Part shown: in pieces, positions 24,669 through 34,060 of the stretch
How the letters are laid out: every line of letters begins with the position of its first letter
Numbering within the stretch: the stretch's first letter is position 1
Origin: Marinihelvus sp963695135
GTDB taxonomy: Bacteria > Pseudomonadota > Gammaproteobacteria > Xanthomonadales > SZUA-36
Reading direction: 5' to 3'
Assembly: GCA_963695135.1 (NCBI GenBank)
Contig: CAVOGA010000001.1
Coordinates: forward strand, 620,001 to 684,000
Length of the DNA stretch: 64,000 bases
Notes under the pieces: model-generated
Seen by the model: only the letters and a program-made list of their open reading frames with translations
Told to the model about the DNA's origin: nothing
The model's database searches: none
Translations under genes and position numbers: made by a program

Positions 24669-26294
24669 ATGACTGACCATCCGAGAGCACTTCGACAAGC
24701 CCCGACCTGGCGCCGGCACGCCGTGCTCGGCTGGATCCTGCTGGGCCTGGCGGCCTGCGTCGTACCGGTGGCCTCGGCAGCGGACAAGATTCTGACCCGC
24801 GGCCTGGGCCCGGAACCGGACTCGCTGGATATCCACCAGGCCCAGGGCCTGGCGGCGCTGCAGGTGCTGCGTGATCTCAACGAGGGGCTGGTTACCTTTG
24901 ATGCCGCCGGCGAGCTCATACCGGGTGTGGCGCAGGGCTGGACGGTGACGGAGGACGGCCTCGGCTACCGCTTCGAGATCCGGGACGATGCGCGCTGGTC
25001 CAACGGCGACCCGGTTCGCGCCAACGATTTTGTGCGCGGATGGCAGGCGGCGCTGGCGCCGGCAAGCCAGGCGCGTACCGCCAGCCTGCTGGCGCCCATG
25101 AGCCGGGCGCGGGAGGTGCTGGCCGGTGAGGCGGATCCTTCCAGCCTTGGCGTGCGGGCCATTGATGAGCGCACCCTGGAAGTGGACCTGGCGCAGCCGA
25201 CCCCCTGGTTCCTCGAGTTGCTGACCCACCCGGTCGCCTATCCGCTGCATCCTTTCGCCATGGAGTCCGCGGAGGACGGGGTTTCAGCGCGACCGGTCAA
25301 CGGCGCCTGGGTGCTGGAGGAACAGGTGCCGCGATCGCATATCAGCCTGCGGCCCAATCCCTATTACCACGCTGCTGCCGGGGTCGCGCTGGACCGGGTG
25401 GTTTACGTCACCATCGAGGACCCGGGCTCCGAACTGTCGCGCTTCCGTGCCGGCGAGGTCGACATCACCGAGACCATACCCCCGGGGCGCTACGCGTGGC
25501 TGGCGGAAAATCTGCCGGGCGACCTGCGTGTTGCGCCCTACATGGGCAGCTTCTGGCTGGGTATCAACCTGTCCCGGGCGCCGCTGGCGGGTCAGCCTGA
25601 GCTCCGGCGGGCGCTGTCGCTGGCGATCGACCGGGACACGCTGACCCGCGTGGTCATGGGCGCCGGTGAAATACCCGCCTGGACCGTCGTGCCGCCCGGC
25701 CTGGCCGGCTACGTGCCTCCGCGGGATCCGGCGGAGGGCCTGGACAAGGCGGCGCGTGAGGCGGAGGCGCGTGCGCTCTATCAGCGGGCCGGCTACAGCC
25801 AGGACCGGCCCCTGCGCCTGGAGCTGCGCTTCAACACCTCCACCCAGCACCGGCGCATGGCCGTTGCGGTGGCCGCGATGTGGAAGCAGGTGCTGGGCGT
25901 CAACACGGACCTGTTGCACGAGGAATGGATGGTGTTCGTGAACAACCGCCGGCAGGGCGTCCGGACCCAGGTGTTTCGTGGCGGCTGGATCGCGGATTAT
26001 GCGGACCCGGTGTCCTTCCTTGACCTGTTTCGCGCCGGCGACCCCCTGAACAACACGTTCTACGACAACCCGGTCTATGACCAGCTGCTGGACCGCGCCG
26101 CGACCCGCACCGGCATGCAACGCCTGGAACTGCTGCAGCAGGCGGAAACCCTGTTGCTTCGCGACACGCCGGTTATCCCGCTCTACTATTACGTCTCCCG
26201 GCACCTGGTCAGTCCGCAGGTGCGCGGGTACCTGGATAATGCCCGGGACATCCACCTGTCCCGTTACCTGGACCTGGAGCAGGAAGCGCCTTGA
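24669..26294 (+). CDS. oligopeptide ABC transporter, periplasmic substrate-binding protein 1
   Basis: A 541-residue SBP of the OppA/DppA family (bacterial extracellular solute-binding family 5). The signal peptide reaches VASAADK (about residue 38). RGLGPEPDSLDIHQAQG, ARWSNGDPVRANDFVRGWQ (the PF00496 signature) and GAWVLEEQVPRSHISLRPNPYY are typical. ATG at 24669. It is the first gene of an operon that continues with a second SBP (about 3 bases overlap), two permeases and two ATPases. It appears intact, unlike its neighbours. An OppA-like oligopeptide role rather than a dipeptide or nickel role is inferred from the overall similarity. Confidence 0.9.
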   Translation: MTDHPRALRQAPTWRRHAVLGWILLGLAACVVPVASAADKILTRGLGPEPDSLDIHQAQGLAALQVLRDLNEGLVTFDAAGELIPGVAQGWTVTEDGLGYRFEIRDDARWSNGDPVRANDFVRGWQAALAPASQARTASLLAPMSRAREVLAGEADPSSLGVRAIDERTLEVDLAQPTPWFLELLTHPVAYPLHPFAMESAEDGVSARPVNGAWVLEEQVPRSHISLRPNPYYHAAAGVALDRVVYVTIEDPGSELSRFRAGEVDITETIPPGRYAWLAENLPGDLRVAPYMGSFWLGINLSRAPLAGQPELRRALSLAIDRDTLTRVVMGAGEIPAWTVVPPGLAGYVPPRDPAEGLDKAAREAEARALYQRAGYSQDRPLRLELRFNTSTQHRRMAVAVAAMWKQVLGVNTDLLHEEWMVFVNNRRQGVRTQVFRGGWIADYADPVSFLDLFRAGDPLNNTFYDNPVYDQLLDRAATRTGMQRLELLQQAETLLLRDTPVIPLYYYVSRHLVSPQVRGYLDNARDIHLSRYLDLEQEAP

Positions 26295-28025
26295 GCACGC
26301 CGTCCCGCATGAACCGCCGACCGTTCCTGGCGCTCGCCCTTGCCGCCCTGGCCTTGAGCGCCTGCGGTGAACGGGACCCGGACGCGCCGCGCGACCGTGG
26401 CCAGGCGGAGCGTCCCGTGCCCCTTTTGCTGCTCGAAGACGGGCGTCCGGACCCGGCCGTGCTGGCGCCGGAGCAGGTCCTGCATCGCGGCAACGGCGAA
26501 GAGCCGCAGACCCTGGACCCGCACCTGGCGGAGGGCGTTCCGGCGGCCAACATCCTGCGGGACCTTTACGAGGGCCTGGTGAGCGAAGCGCCGGACGGGC
26601 GTATCGTGCCCGGCGTCGCCATGCGCTGGAACATCAGCCGCGATGGGCGCACCTACACCTTCTACCTGCGGCGTGACGCGGCCTGGTCCAATGGCGACCC
26701 GCTGCGCGCCGCGGATTTTGTTTACTCCCTGCGGCGCAGCGCAGACCCGTCAACCGCCTCCAAGTTCGCCAGCATGCTCATGCCGATCGAGAACGCGGAA
26801 CAGGTCCTGTCCGGACTGGCGCCCCCGGAATCGCTGGGCGTCGAGGCCCTTGACGACTACACGCTGCAGATCCGCCTGGCCGACCCGACCCCGTATTTCC
26901 TGTCGCTGCTCACCCATTCGGCGACCTACCCGGTGCACCAGGCCAGCGTGGAGGAGTTCGGCGCGCGGTTTTCCCGCCCGGGCAACCTGGTATCGAACGG
27001 CGCCTTCGTTCTCAGCGACTGGGTCGTGCGCTCAAAGATCGAGCTGGTTCGCAATGAGCGCTACTGGGATGCGGCGAATACGATTCTCGAACGGGTGGTT
27101 TACTACCCCCTGGAGGACCAGTCCGGGGCGCTCAAGAAATTCCGCTCCGGTGATCTGCAATGGACCTATGACGTACCCAACAACCAGTTCCGCTGGCTGC
27201 AGGAAAACTATCCGGACGAACTGGTCGTCAGTCCCTGGCTGGCCTCTTATTTTTTCGGCTTCAACATGACCCGGGAGCCCTTTATCGCCTCACCGATGCT
27301 GCGCGAGGCGCTGGTGCTGGCCATCGACCGCCAGCTCATCACGGAGAAGGTCACCCAGTTCGGTGAACAGCCCTCCTTCACCCTGGTGCCTCCCGGCCTG
27401 GGGGACTACGAGTCGCCGCTGCCCGGGTACGCCACCTGGACCCAGGAGGAGCGCAACGAGGAGGCGCGCCGGCTGTATGCCGCCGCCGGCTACACGCGCC
27501 GCCGATCCGCTGCGCATCGAGATTCGCTACAACACCAGCGAGAACAACAAGAAGGTGGCCCTGGCCATCGCGTCCCTGTGGAAGCAGGTGCTGGGCGTGG
27601 AGGCCACGCTGTTCAACGAGGAGTGGAAGGTCTTCCTGCAGAACCGCTCCCAGCGGGTGCTGACCCAGGTCTTCCGGGCCGGCTGGGTGGGCGACTATGC
27701 CGACCCCTACAGCTTCCTGCAGATGTTCGCCAGCGGCCACGGGCAGAATGACTACGGCTACAGCAACTCGCTGTATGATTCGCTGCTCAAGCAGATCGCC
27801 GAAGAGCGCATTCCGGCGCGCCGGCGGCGGCTCATGCAGGAGGCGGAGCGGCTGCTGCTCGAGGAGTGGCCGATCATTCCCATCTACACCTATGTGACCA
27901 AGCGGCTGGTTGACCCGCATCTCCGGGGCTGGGAAAACAACGTCATGGATCATCACTACAGCAAGCACATGTTCCTGCTGGCCACCCGCTCCCGCGATGC
28001 CGGCGGGGCGGAGCCCGCCCCGTGA
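26291..28025 (+). pseudogene. second oligopeptide SBP (lipoprotein), one frameshift
   Basis: A paralogue of the preceding SBP, with RNEEPQTLDPH-like features (EEPQTLDPHLAEGVP, AAWSNGDPLRAADFVYSLR). The N-terminus ends in LALSACGERD, a lipobox, so it is membrane-anchored. TTG at 26291 overlaps the previous stop and has AGGA 6 bases upstream; ATG at 26309 is an alternative. At about 27500 the frame changes: the first frame runs into AGYTRRRSAAHRDS and stops at 27751, whereas the family sequence continues in another frame as ADPLRIEIRYNTS and ends at 28025. One extra base in the GCGCCGCCGAT stretch explains it. Sequence conservation across the break suggests an error rather than decay. Confidence 0.85.
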
Positions 28026-28966
28026 GGATCAAGCACGGCCTGCTGAGGCATGCGGCGGAGCGGCTCCTGGGCGTGGTGCCGACGCTGCTGCTGCTCATCA
28101 CCGTGGTGTTTTTCCTGGTTCGCGTAGCGCCGGGCGGCCCCTTTGATACCGAGAAGGCCCTGCCGCCGGAAATCGAGGCGAACCTGAATGCCAAGTACCA
28201 CCTCGACGAGCCCCTGGTGCAGCAGTATTTCCGCTACCTGGGCCAGGTGCTGGTGTTCGATTTCGGACCGTCCTTCCAGTACAAGGACTGGACCGTCAAC
28301 GAGCTGATCGCCCAGGGCTTTCCCGTGTCCCTGACCGTCGGCGGGCTGGCGATGTTGCTGGGTTTCGTGATCGGTGTCAGCGTGGGCGTGGCCGCCGCGC
28401 TGCGCCAGAACAGCGCAGCGGACTTCACCACCATGGGTTTCGCCATGCTGGGGGTATCCATTCCCAACTTTGTCGTGGCGCCGGTGCTGATCCTGCTGTT
28501 TGCCGTTTACGCGGGCTGGCTGCCGGCCGGGGGCTGGGACTGGACCTGGCAAAGCGCGGTGCTGCCGGTGATCACCCTGGCCCTGCCGGTGATCGCCTAT
28601 ATTGCCCGCCTCATGCGCGGCAGCATGATCGAGGTCCTGCACAGCGATTTCATTCGCACCGCCCGCGCCAAGGGGTTGCCGGAGCGGTATGTCATCCTGC
28701 ACCACGCCTTCAAGCCGGCGCTGTTGCCCGTGCTGTCCTACATGGGCCCGGCCACCGCTGCCCTGATCACCGGGTCGGTGGTGGTTGAGCGAATCTTCTC
28801 CATACCGGGACTGGGCAGCTACTTTGTGCAGGGCGCACTGAACCGGGATTACACCCTGGTGATGGGCGTGGTCATTTTTTACGGCGTGCTCATCATCCTG
28901 CTGAACCTGCTCGTCGACCTGCTGTATTCGCTGCTGGACCCGAAGATTCGTTATGAAGAGCTCTGA
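28022..28966 (+). CDS. oppB: oligopeptide ABC transporter permease, OppB type
   Basis: A 314-residue inner-membrane permease with six hydrophobic segments. The N-terminal RLLGVVPTLLLLITVVFFLVR is typical of OppB, and the ATPase-contact loop is present as the EAA-like stretch DFIRTARAKGLPERYVILHHAFKPALLP. IERIFSIPGLG-like VERIFSIPGLGSYFVQGAL follows. GTG at 28022 overlaps the stop of the second SBP. This is the only transporter gene between 27.5 and 32.8 kb that reads through without a frame break. Confidence 0.93.
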   Translation: MRIKHGLLRHAAERLLGVVPTLLLLITVVFFLVRVAPGGPFDTEKALPPEIEANLNAKYHLDEPLVQQYFRYLGQVLVFDFGPSFQYKDWTVNELIAQGFPVSLTVGGLAMLLGFVIGVSVGVAAALRQNSAADFTTMGFAMLGVSIPNFVVAPVLILLFAVYAGWLPAGGWDWTWQSAVLPVITLALPVIAYIARLMRGSMIEVLHSDFIRTARAKGLPERYVILHHAFKPALLPVLSYMGPATAALITGSVVVERIFSIPGLGSYFVQGALNRDYTLVMGVVIFYGVLIILLNLLVDLLYSLLDPKIRYEEL

Positions 28967-29870
28967 GGCCGGTCGAACAGGACTCCGTTCGAGGTCGCGC
29001 TGCACCTGGGCGACGTCAAGGGACGCTCGCCCTGGGAGGACGCCTGGCACCGCCTGCTCAGGAACCGGGCGGCGGTGGTCAGCGCCGTGATCATGGCGGT
29101 AATTATTCTCGCGGTCATTTTCGGGCCCGATGGTGATCAGCTGGGACATGGATTACACCGACTGGGATAACACCAATGCGCCGCCCAGCTTTGCCAACGG
29201 GCACTGGTTCGGCACCGATGCGGTGGGCAGGGACATCCTGGTGCGCACCCTTGAAGGTGGCCGCATCTCCCTGCTGGTGGGCTTTGTCAGCACCCTGGTG
29301 AGCCTGCTGATCGGGGTGACCTACGGCGCCATCGCCGGCTACTACGGCGGCGCCACGGACCGCATCATGATGCGCATCGTGGATATCATCTACGCCATGC
29401 CCTTCATGTTCTTCGTGATTCTGCTGATGGTCGTGTTCGGGCGCTACATCGTGTTGATTTTCGTGGCCATCGGGGCGGTCAATTGGCTCGACATGGCGCG
29501 CATCGTGCGCGGCCAGACGCTGGGCCTGAAACGGATGGAATACGTGGAGGCGGCGCGCGCCTGCGGGGTGGAGAACCGGGCCATCATCTGGCGGCATATC
29601 GTGCCGAACCTGCTTGGCGTGGTCATGGTTTATGTGACCCTGACGATTCCGCAGGTCATCCTGGTCGAGTCGTTTCTGAGCTTTCTCGGCCTGGGTGTGC
29701 AGGAACCGATGAGTTCCTGGGGGGCGCTGGTCAATGACGGTGCGCAGGATATGGAGTCGGCCCCCTGGACCCTGGTGTTTCCGGCCGCGATGCTGACCAT
29801 CACGCTGTACTGCTTCAACTACATCGGCGACGGCCTGCGCGATGCGCTCGATCCGAAGGACCGCATGTGA
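28953..29870 (+). pseudogene. oppC: oligopeptide ABC transporter permease, OppC type, two frameshifts at the 5' end
   Basis: From ATG at 29130 a 246-residue frame gives most of OppC: FGTDAVGRDILVRTLEGGRISLLVG, the EAA loop YVEAARACGVENRAIIWRHIVPN and SFLSFLGLGVQEPMSSWG. The natural N-terminus lies upstream: ATG at 28953 begins MKSSEAGRT, then the frame must change near 28980 to read FEVALHLGDVKGRSPWEDAWHRLL and the first membrane helix. It must change again at about 29129, where one extra G separates FGP from MVISWDMDY. The first helix and cytoplasmic start are thus present in the DNA but out of frame. Confidence 0.82.
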
Positions 29871-30839
29871 GCAAGCCGCTGCTGGAAGTCAAAGACCTGC
29901 ACGTCCGCTTCGAGACACCGGAGGGCGAGGTGCACGCCGTGCGCGGCCTGGACTTTGTGCTGGAGCCCGGCGAGAGCCTGGCGATCGTGGGCGAGTCCGG
30001 GTCCGGCAAGACCCAGGCCATGATGGCGGTGCTTGGCCTGCTGGCGGAAAACGGCTCGGCCACCGGCCAGGCGCTGTTCCGGGGCGAAGACCTGATGGCC
30101 ATGAAGCCGGCCGCCCTGAACCGCCACCGGGGCAAGCGACATCGCGATGATTTTCCAGGACCCGATGACCTCCCTGAATCCCTACCTGCACGATTGAGCA
30201 GCAGCTCAGCGAGGTCTGCATGCACCACCAGGGCCTCAGCCGCCGCCAGGCGCGCGTCCACGCCGTGGAAATGCTGCGCGCGGTGCGCATCCCGGATCCG
30301 GAGCAGCGCATCACGCAGTATCCGCACGAGTTCTCCGGCGGCATGCGCCAGCGCGTCATGATCGCCATGGGCCTGATCTGCGAGCCGGCGGTCCTGATTG
30401 CCGACGAGCCGACCACGGCGCTGGACGTCACGGTTCAATCGCAGATCGCCGCGCTGGTTGACGAGGTGGTTTCCCGCTCCAATATGGCCTCGATTCTGAT
30501 CACCCATGACCTTGGCGTGGTCGCCGGCGTGAGCGAAAAAGTGCTCGTCATGTACGCGGGTGAGACTGGTGGAATTCGGGACCGTCCGGCGATATCTATG
30601 CGCGGCCGCAACACCCCTATACCCGCGGCCTGATCGACTCGGTCCCGCGCCTGGACCGGGCGGACGACGATGAACTGCACGCCATTCCCGGCAATCCGCC
30701 CAATATGCTGTCCCTGCCGGCCGGCTGCAGTTTTCGCGAACGCTGCAGTCATGCCTTTGACGCCTGCATGGAAGCGCCGGCGCTGCGCGAGGCCTGGCCC
30801 GGGCACCTGAAGCGCTGTCACCTGGAGAAGGCGCCATGA
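29867..30839 (+). pseudogene. oppD: oligopeptide ABC transporter ATPase, OppD type, about four frameshifts
   Basis: GTG at 29867 overlaps the oppC stop. The Walker A GESGSGKTQAM is in the first frame. After LNRHRG (about 30131) one extra base shifts the Q-loop segment SDIAMIFQDPMTSLNPYL, and another extra base at about 30187 shifts IEQQLSEV. A clean frame then carries YPHEFSGGMRQRVMIAMGL (signature), PAVLIADEPTTALDVT (Walker B) and SILITHDLGVV. Two more extra bases near 30560 and 30590 are needed to read RLVEFGTVRDIYARPQHPYTRGL and the C-terminal Cys-rich GCSFRERCSHAFDAC. All four changes are +1. The stop overlaps the oppF start. Confidence 0.85.
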
Positions 30840-31874
30840 GCGGCCCGGCCGGCAAGCCCGTTCTGCGGGTGCAGGACCTGTGCGTGCATTTCGAGGTGCA
30901 GCAGGGTGGCGTGTTCCGGTCGCGCGATCCGTGCCGCTCAAGGCGGTCGACGGTATCAGCTTTGAGCTGCTACCGCGGCGAAACGCTTGGCATCGTGGGG
31001 GAGTCCGGCTGCGGCAAATCGACGCTGGCCCGGGCCCTGCTGGGCCTGATCCGCCCCCGCCGTGGCCGCGTGCTGTGGCTGGGCGAGGACCTCGTCGGCC
31101 TGGACGAAAAGGCGCTGCGCAAGAAGCGCAAGGAACTGCAGATTATCTTCCAGGACCCGCTCGCCTCGCTGAACCCGCGCATGACCGTGGGTGACATCAT
31201 TGCCGAGCCGCTGTGGACGTTTTATCCGAAGATCGCGCGCGTGCAGGTCGAGGAGCGCGTGCGCGGCGTGATGAAAATGGTTGGTCTGCTGCCCAACCAG
31301 ATCAACCGTTATCCGCATGAGTTTTCCGGTGGTCAGTGCCAGCGCATCGGCATTGCCCGCGCACTGGTGCTGAACCCCAAGCTGATCATTTGCGATGAGC
31401 CGGTCAGTGCGCTGGATGTATCGATCCAGGCGCAGATCATCGACCTGTTGCGCGATCTGCAGAAAAAGCTGTCGCTGTCGTTGATCTTCATTGCCCACGA
31501 CCTGGCGGTGGTCAAGCACATCAGTGACCGGGTGATGGTGATGTACCTGGGCCGGGCGATGGAGGTGTCCAGTGCCAAACATCTGTACCGCCGCCCCCGT
31601 CACCCCTACACCAACGCACTGGTCAACGCGGTGCCTATTCCCGACCCGGCCGCGCCACGACGGCGGGACGACCTGTGGCTGCGCGGAGACATGCCGTCGC
31701 CGTTGAAGCCACGCCGGGGGTTGCGTGTTTCACCCGCGCTGTCCTCACGCGGTCAAGCGCTGTGAGCTCGAGGTTCCGCCGCTGCGAAAACTGCCGGAAG
31801 GTGACTGGGTGGCCTGCCACCTTGCCGAAGAACTGGATCTGACCATCGTCATGAACGATGCACAGGCCGTATAA
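30836..31874 (+). pseudogene. oppF: oligopeptide ABC transporter ATPase, OppF type, three frameshifts
   Basis: ATG at 30836. Between about 30930 and 30970 a missing base and then an extra base leave a short wrong-frame stretch where VPLKAVDGISFEL should stand. The open frame then carries GESGCGKSTLARALLGL (Walker A), IIFQDPLASLNPRMTVGDI (Q-loop), YPHEFSGGQCQRIGIARAL (signature) and LIICDEPVSALDVSIQ (Walker B). Near 31715, in a run of five G, another extra base cuts off the OppF tail GCVFHPRCPHAVKRCELEVPP, which continues to TAA at 31872-31874. The apparent 309-residue frame ending at 31765 is therefore truncated at its C-terminus. Confidence 0.85.
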
Positions 31875-31901
31875 TGTCCGCCTGATTTTCAGGAACACGA
31901 C

Positions 31902-32527
31902 ATGAAACAATTTTTAGTCAATAGCCTCGCACTGACCCGGCGCTCTGCAGTTCTTGCCGGCTGTGGCACCACCAAGGTGGTCGACACCTGGCAGTCAGAC
32001 ACGATCGCAGCCGGAAGCTACCGGAGAAGCTGGCGGTCCTGGTGGCCTGGCCGGACGCGCTGCGAGCGGCTGGTTATCGAACGCGATGCGGTCGCCCAGC
32101 TTCGCGACAAGGGCGTCAACGCCGTGGAGAGTTCCGAACTGCCGGGTATGCGCGGCAAGCTGACCCGTGAGAGCGTCGAGGTCGCGCTGCGCAATGCGAA
32201 CGTGGATGCGGTGATCATCGTTTACGTCATCGGTGGCGGCCAGGGCCCGCAGTACGAACGCGCTGATTACTGGGTGCAAAATGTGGGCACCGGCGTAGGG
32301 TGGCTGGTACAGCCCCTATTTCTACGATGTGTACACGGTTCGTGAAGGCCCCGGCTGGGAAGACAAGGTTATCGGAGATGATGCTGGAAACCGTGTACAT
32401 CGACGTGCGCCAACTTGAGCGGGTCTGGAGCATGGTGACGCAGAGCGAAAACCTGGAGTACCAGGATGTCGCCGGCAAGGTGATGGACCGCATCATTTCG
32501 CAGATGAAGCGGACAGATCAGATCTGA
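31902..32527 (+). pseudogene. putative lipoprotein, several frameshifts
   Basis: The first frame starts MKQFLVNSLALT and carries a lipobox AVLAGCGTTKVVDTW, so the product is probably an outer-membrane-type lipoprotein. It resembles DUF4136-like proteins, in which a GCGTTKV start is followed by KxxVxxxxxxxxxRxxxE. At about 32010-32075 a stretch is out of frame (KLPEKLAVLVAWPDALR lies in another frame) before returning to RLVIERDAVAQLRDKGVNAV. Past about 32300 two more changes are needed to read PYFYDVYTVREGPGWEDK and then MLETVYIDVRQLERVWSMV to the stop at 32525-32527. At least four frame changes occur in 630 bases. The family call is tentative. Confidence 0.6.
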
Positions 32528-32557
32528 CGACTGCGGCCTGGACGGACTCCTGGCCCC

Positions 32558-33203
32558 GTGGCTGACCGGAACAGCGAGCGCGTGAGACTGGACCAGGGCC
32601 TGGCTGAGCTCGGCCTGTCCCCGGACGCGCAAACCCGCGAAAAGCTCCTGGACTACCTGGAATTACTGCGCCGCTGGGGCAAGACCTATAACCTGGTGGC
32701 CCCGGGTGAAATGCCGGTGCTGCTGGAGCGCCACCTGCTCGACTGCGCTTTCGATTGCCCCCTGGTGCGGGCCGGGCCCGCTGCTGGACGTGGGAACCGG
32801 GGCCGGATTTCCCGGTTTGCCCCTGGCAGCCCTCGAGCCCGAACGCACCACGGTTCTGCTGGACAGCGCCGGGAAAAAAGTGCGTTTCCTGCGCCACGTC
32901 GTTCGCGAGCTGTCTCTCGACCGGGTGGAGGCGGTCCACGACCGGGTTGAGCACTTTTCCGCGGCGGGCGGGTTCAGTACCATCACGACCCGCGCGTTCA
33001 GCTCCCTGGCGGATTTTGTACAGGGCGTGCGTCACCTGGCAGGCCCGCAGACCCGGCTGCTGGCGATGAAAGGCCAGGCGCCTGTTGAAGAACTCGAAGC
33101 GCTGCCCGGGGGCGTCAGCCTTGAGGCCCTTGAAACGATCCGGGTGCCCGGGCTCGACGCGCAGCGTCACCTGGTGATCCTGTCGATCGCCGCAAACCAA
33201 TGA
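32558..33203 (+). pseudogene. rsmG: 16S rRNA (guanine-N7) methyltransferase RsmG, one frameshift
   Basis: Methylates G527 of 16S rRNA; loss gives low-level streptomycin resistance, so it is not essential. The first frame encodes KLLDYLELLRRWGKTYNLVA and LLERHLLDCAF, typical of RsmG. At about 32780 one extra base in GGGCCCGCTGCTG breaks it; the other frame carries LLDVGTGAGFPGLPLAALEP (SAM motif), STITTRAFSSLADFV and the C-terminus to 33203. It precedes parA as in most gammaproteobacteria (gidB-parA-parB). The start is GTG at 32558. Both halves are highly conserved, so a consensus error is the likely cause. Confidence 0.88.
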
Positions 33204-33219
33204 ACAGAAGAGCAGGACC

Positions 33220-33999
33220 ATGGCACGCATCATCGCAGTAGCCAATCAGAAAGGTGGCGTAGGCAAGACCACCACGGCCGTAAACCTGGCCTCGGCGCTG
33301 GCTGACATGAATTACCAGGTGCTGCTCGTGGACCTTGACCCGCAGGGCAACGCGTCGACCGGCTGCGGCGTGGATCCGCGCGCGGTGCCGCAAACCGCCT
33401 ACGAGGTGATGGTCGGGGACTGTGCGCTGGCGGACGCCATCCTGACGCCGGAGCGGCTCGATTTTGATCTGCTGCCCAGCAACGGTGATCTGGGCGCTGC
33501 CGAGTTCAAGCTGATGAGCATGGAAGGCCGGGAGTATCGCCTGCGCGATGCACTCGAGGCCGTGGCGCCGCGCTACGGCTGGATCATCATTGACTGCCCG
33601 CCTTCCCTGAACATGCTGACCCTCAACGCGCTGGCCGCCTCCAATTCGGTGCTGGTTCCGATCCAGTGCGAGTACTATGCGCTGGAAGGCCTGGCGGCGC
33701 TGCTGGAGACCGTGGAGCAGGTGCGCGACAGCGTTAATCCCGGCCTGGAAATCGAAGGCCTGCTGCGGACCATGTACGATGGGCGCAACAACCTGGCGAC
33801 CGCCGTGTCGGAACAGCTGATCGAGAACTTTGGCGACCGTGTGTACCGGACGCTGGTGCCGCGCAATGTGCGTGTCGCCGAGGCGCCAAGCCATGGCCTG
33901 CCGGTGCTGAAGTATGATCCCGCCTCCCGCGGCGCCCTGGCCTATATCGGCCTGGCGGGCGAGGTACTGCGCCGACGGCGCAAGCGGGAGGCCGGCTGA
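33220..33999 (+). CDS. parA: chromosome partitioning ATPase ParA (Soj)
   Basis: A Walker-type ATPase that, with ParB and parS, segregates the chromosome origin. The protein has 259 residues. The deviant Walker A motif IAVANQKGGVGKTTTAVNLA is at the N-terminus, VDLDPQGNASTGCG follows, and Walker B is WIIIDCPPSLNMLT. The C-terminus ends in a basic stretch. ATG at 33220 follows AGAGCAGGACC. It lies 16 bases after rsmG and 61 bases before parB. The frame is intact, so the frame-error region ends before this gene. Confidence 0.97.
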   Translation: MARIIAVANQKGGVGKTTTAVNLASALADMNYQVLLVDLDPQGNASTGCGVDPRAVPQTAYEVMVGDCALADAILTPERLDFDLLPSNGDLGAAEFKLMSMEGREYRLRDALEAVAPRYGWIIIDCPPSLNMLTLNALAASNSVLVPIQCEYYALEGLAALLETVEQVRDSVNPGLEIEGLLRTMYDGRNNLATAVSEQLIENFGDRVYRTLVPRNVRVAEAPSHGLPVLKYDPASRGALAYIGLAGEVLRRRRKREAG

Positions 34000-34060
34000 C
34001 CGGACGCTTTTTAGATCACTGCCAATCACAGATACATGAACTGAGCTGGAACCGACACCG

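Noticed and set aside
27490..32790. Programmed ribosomal frameshifting in the opp operon
   Set aside because: The breaks are numerous, mostly +1, lie in different genes including rsmG, and have no slippery heptamers or downstream pseudoknots. A consensus error explains them better.
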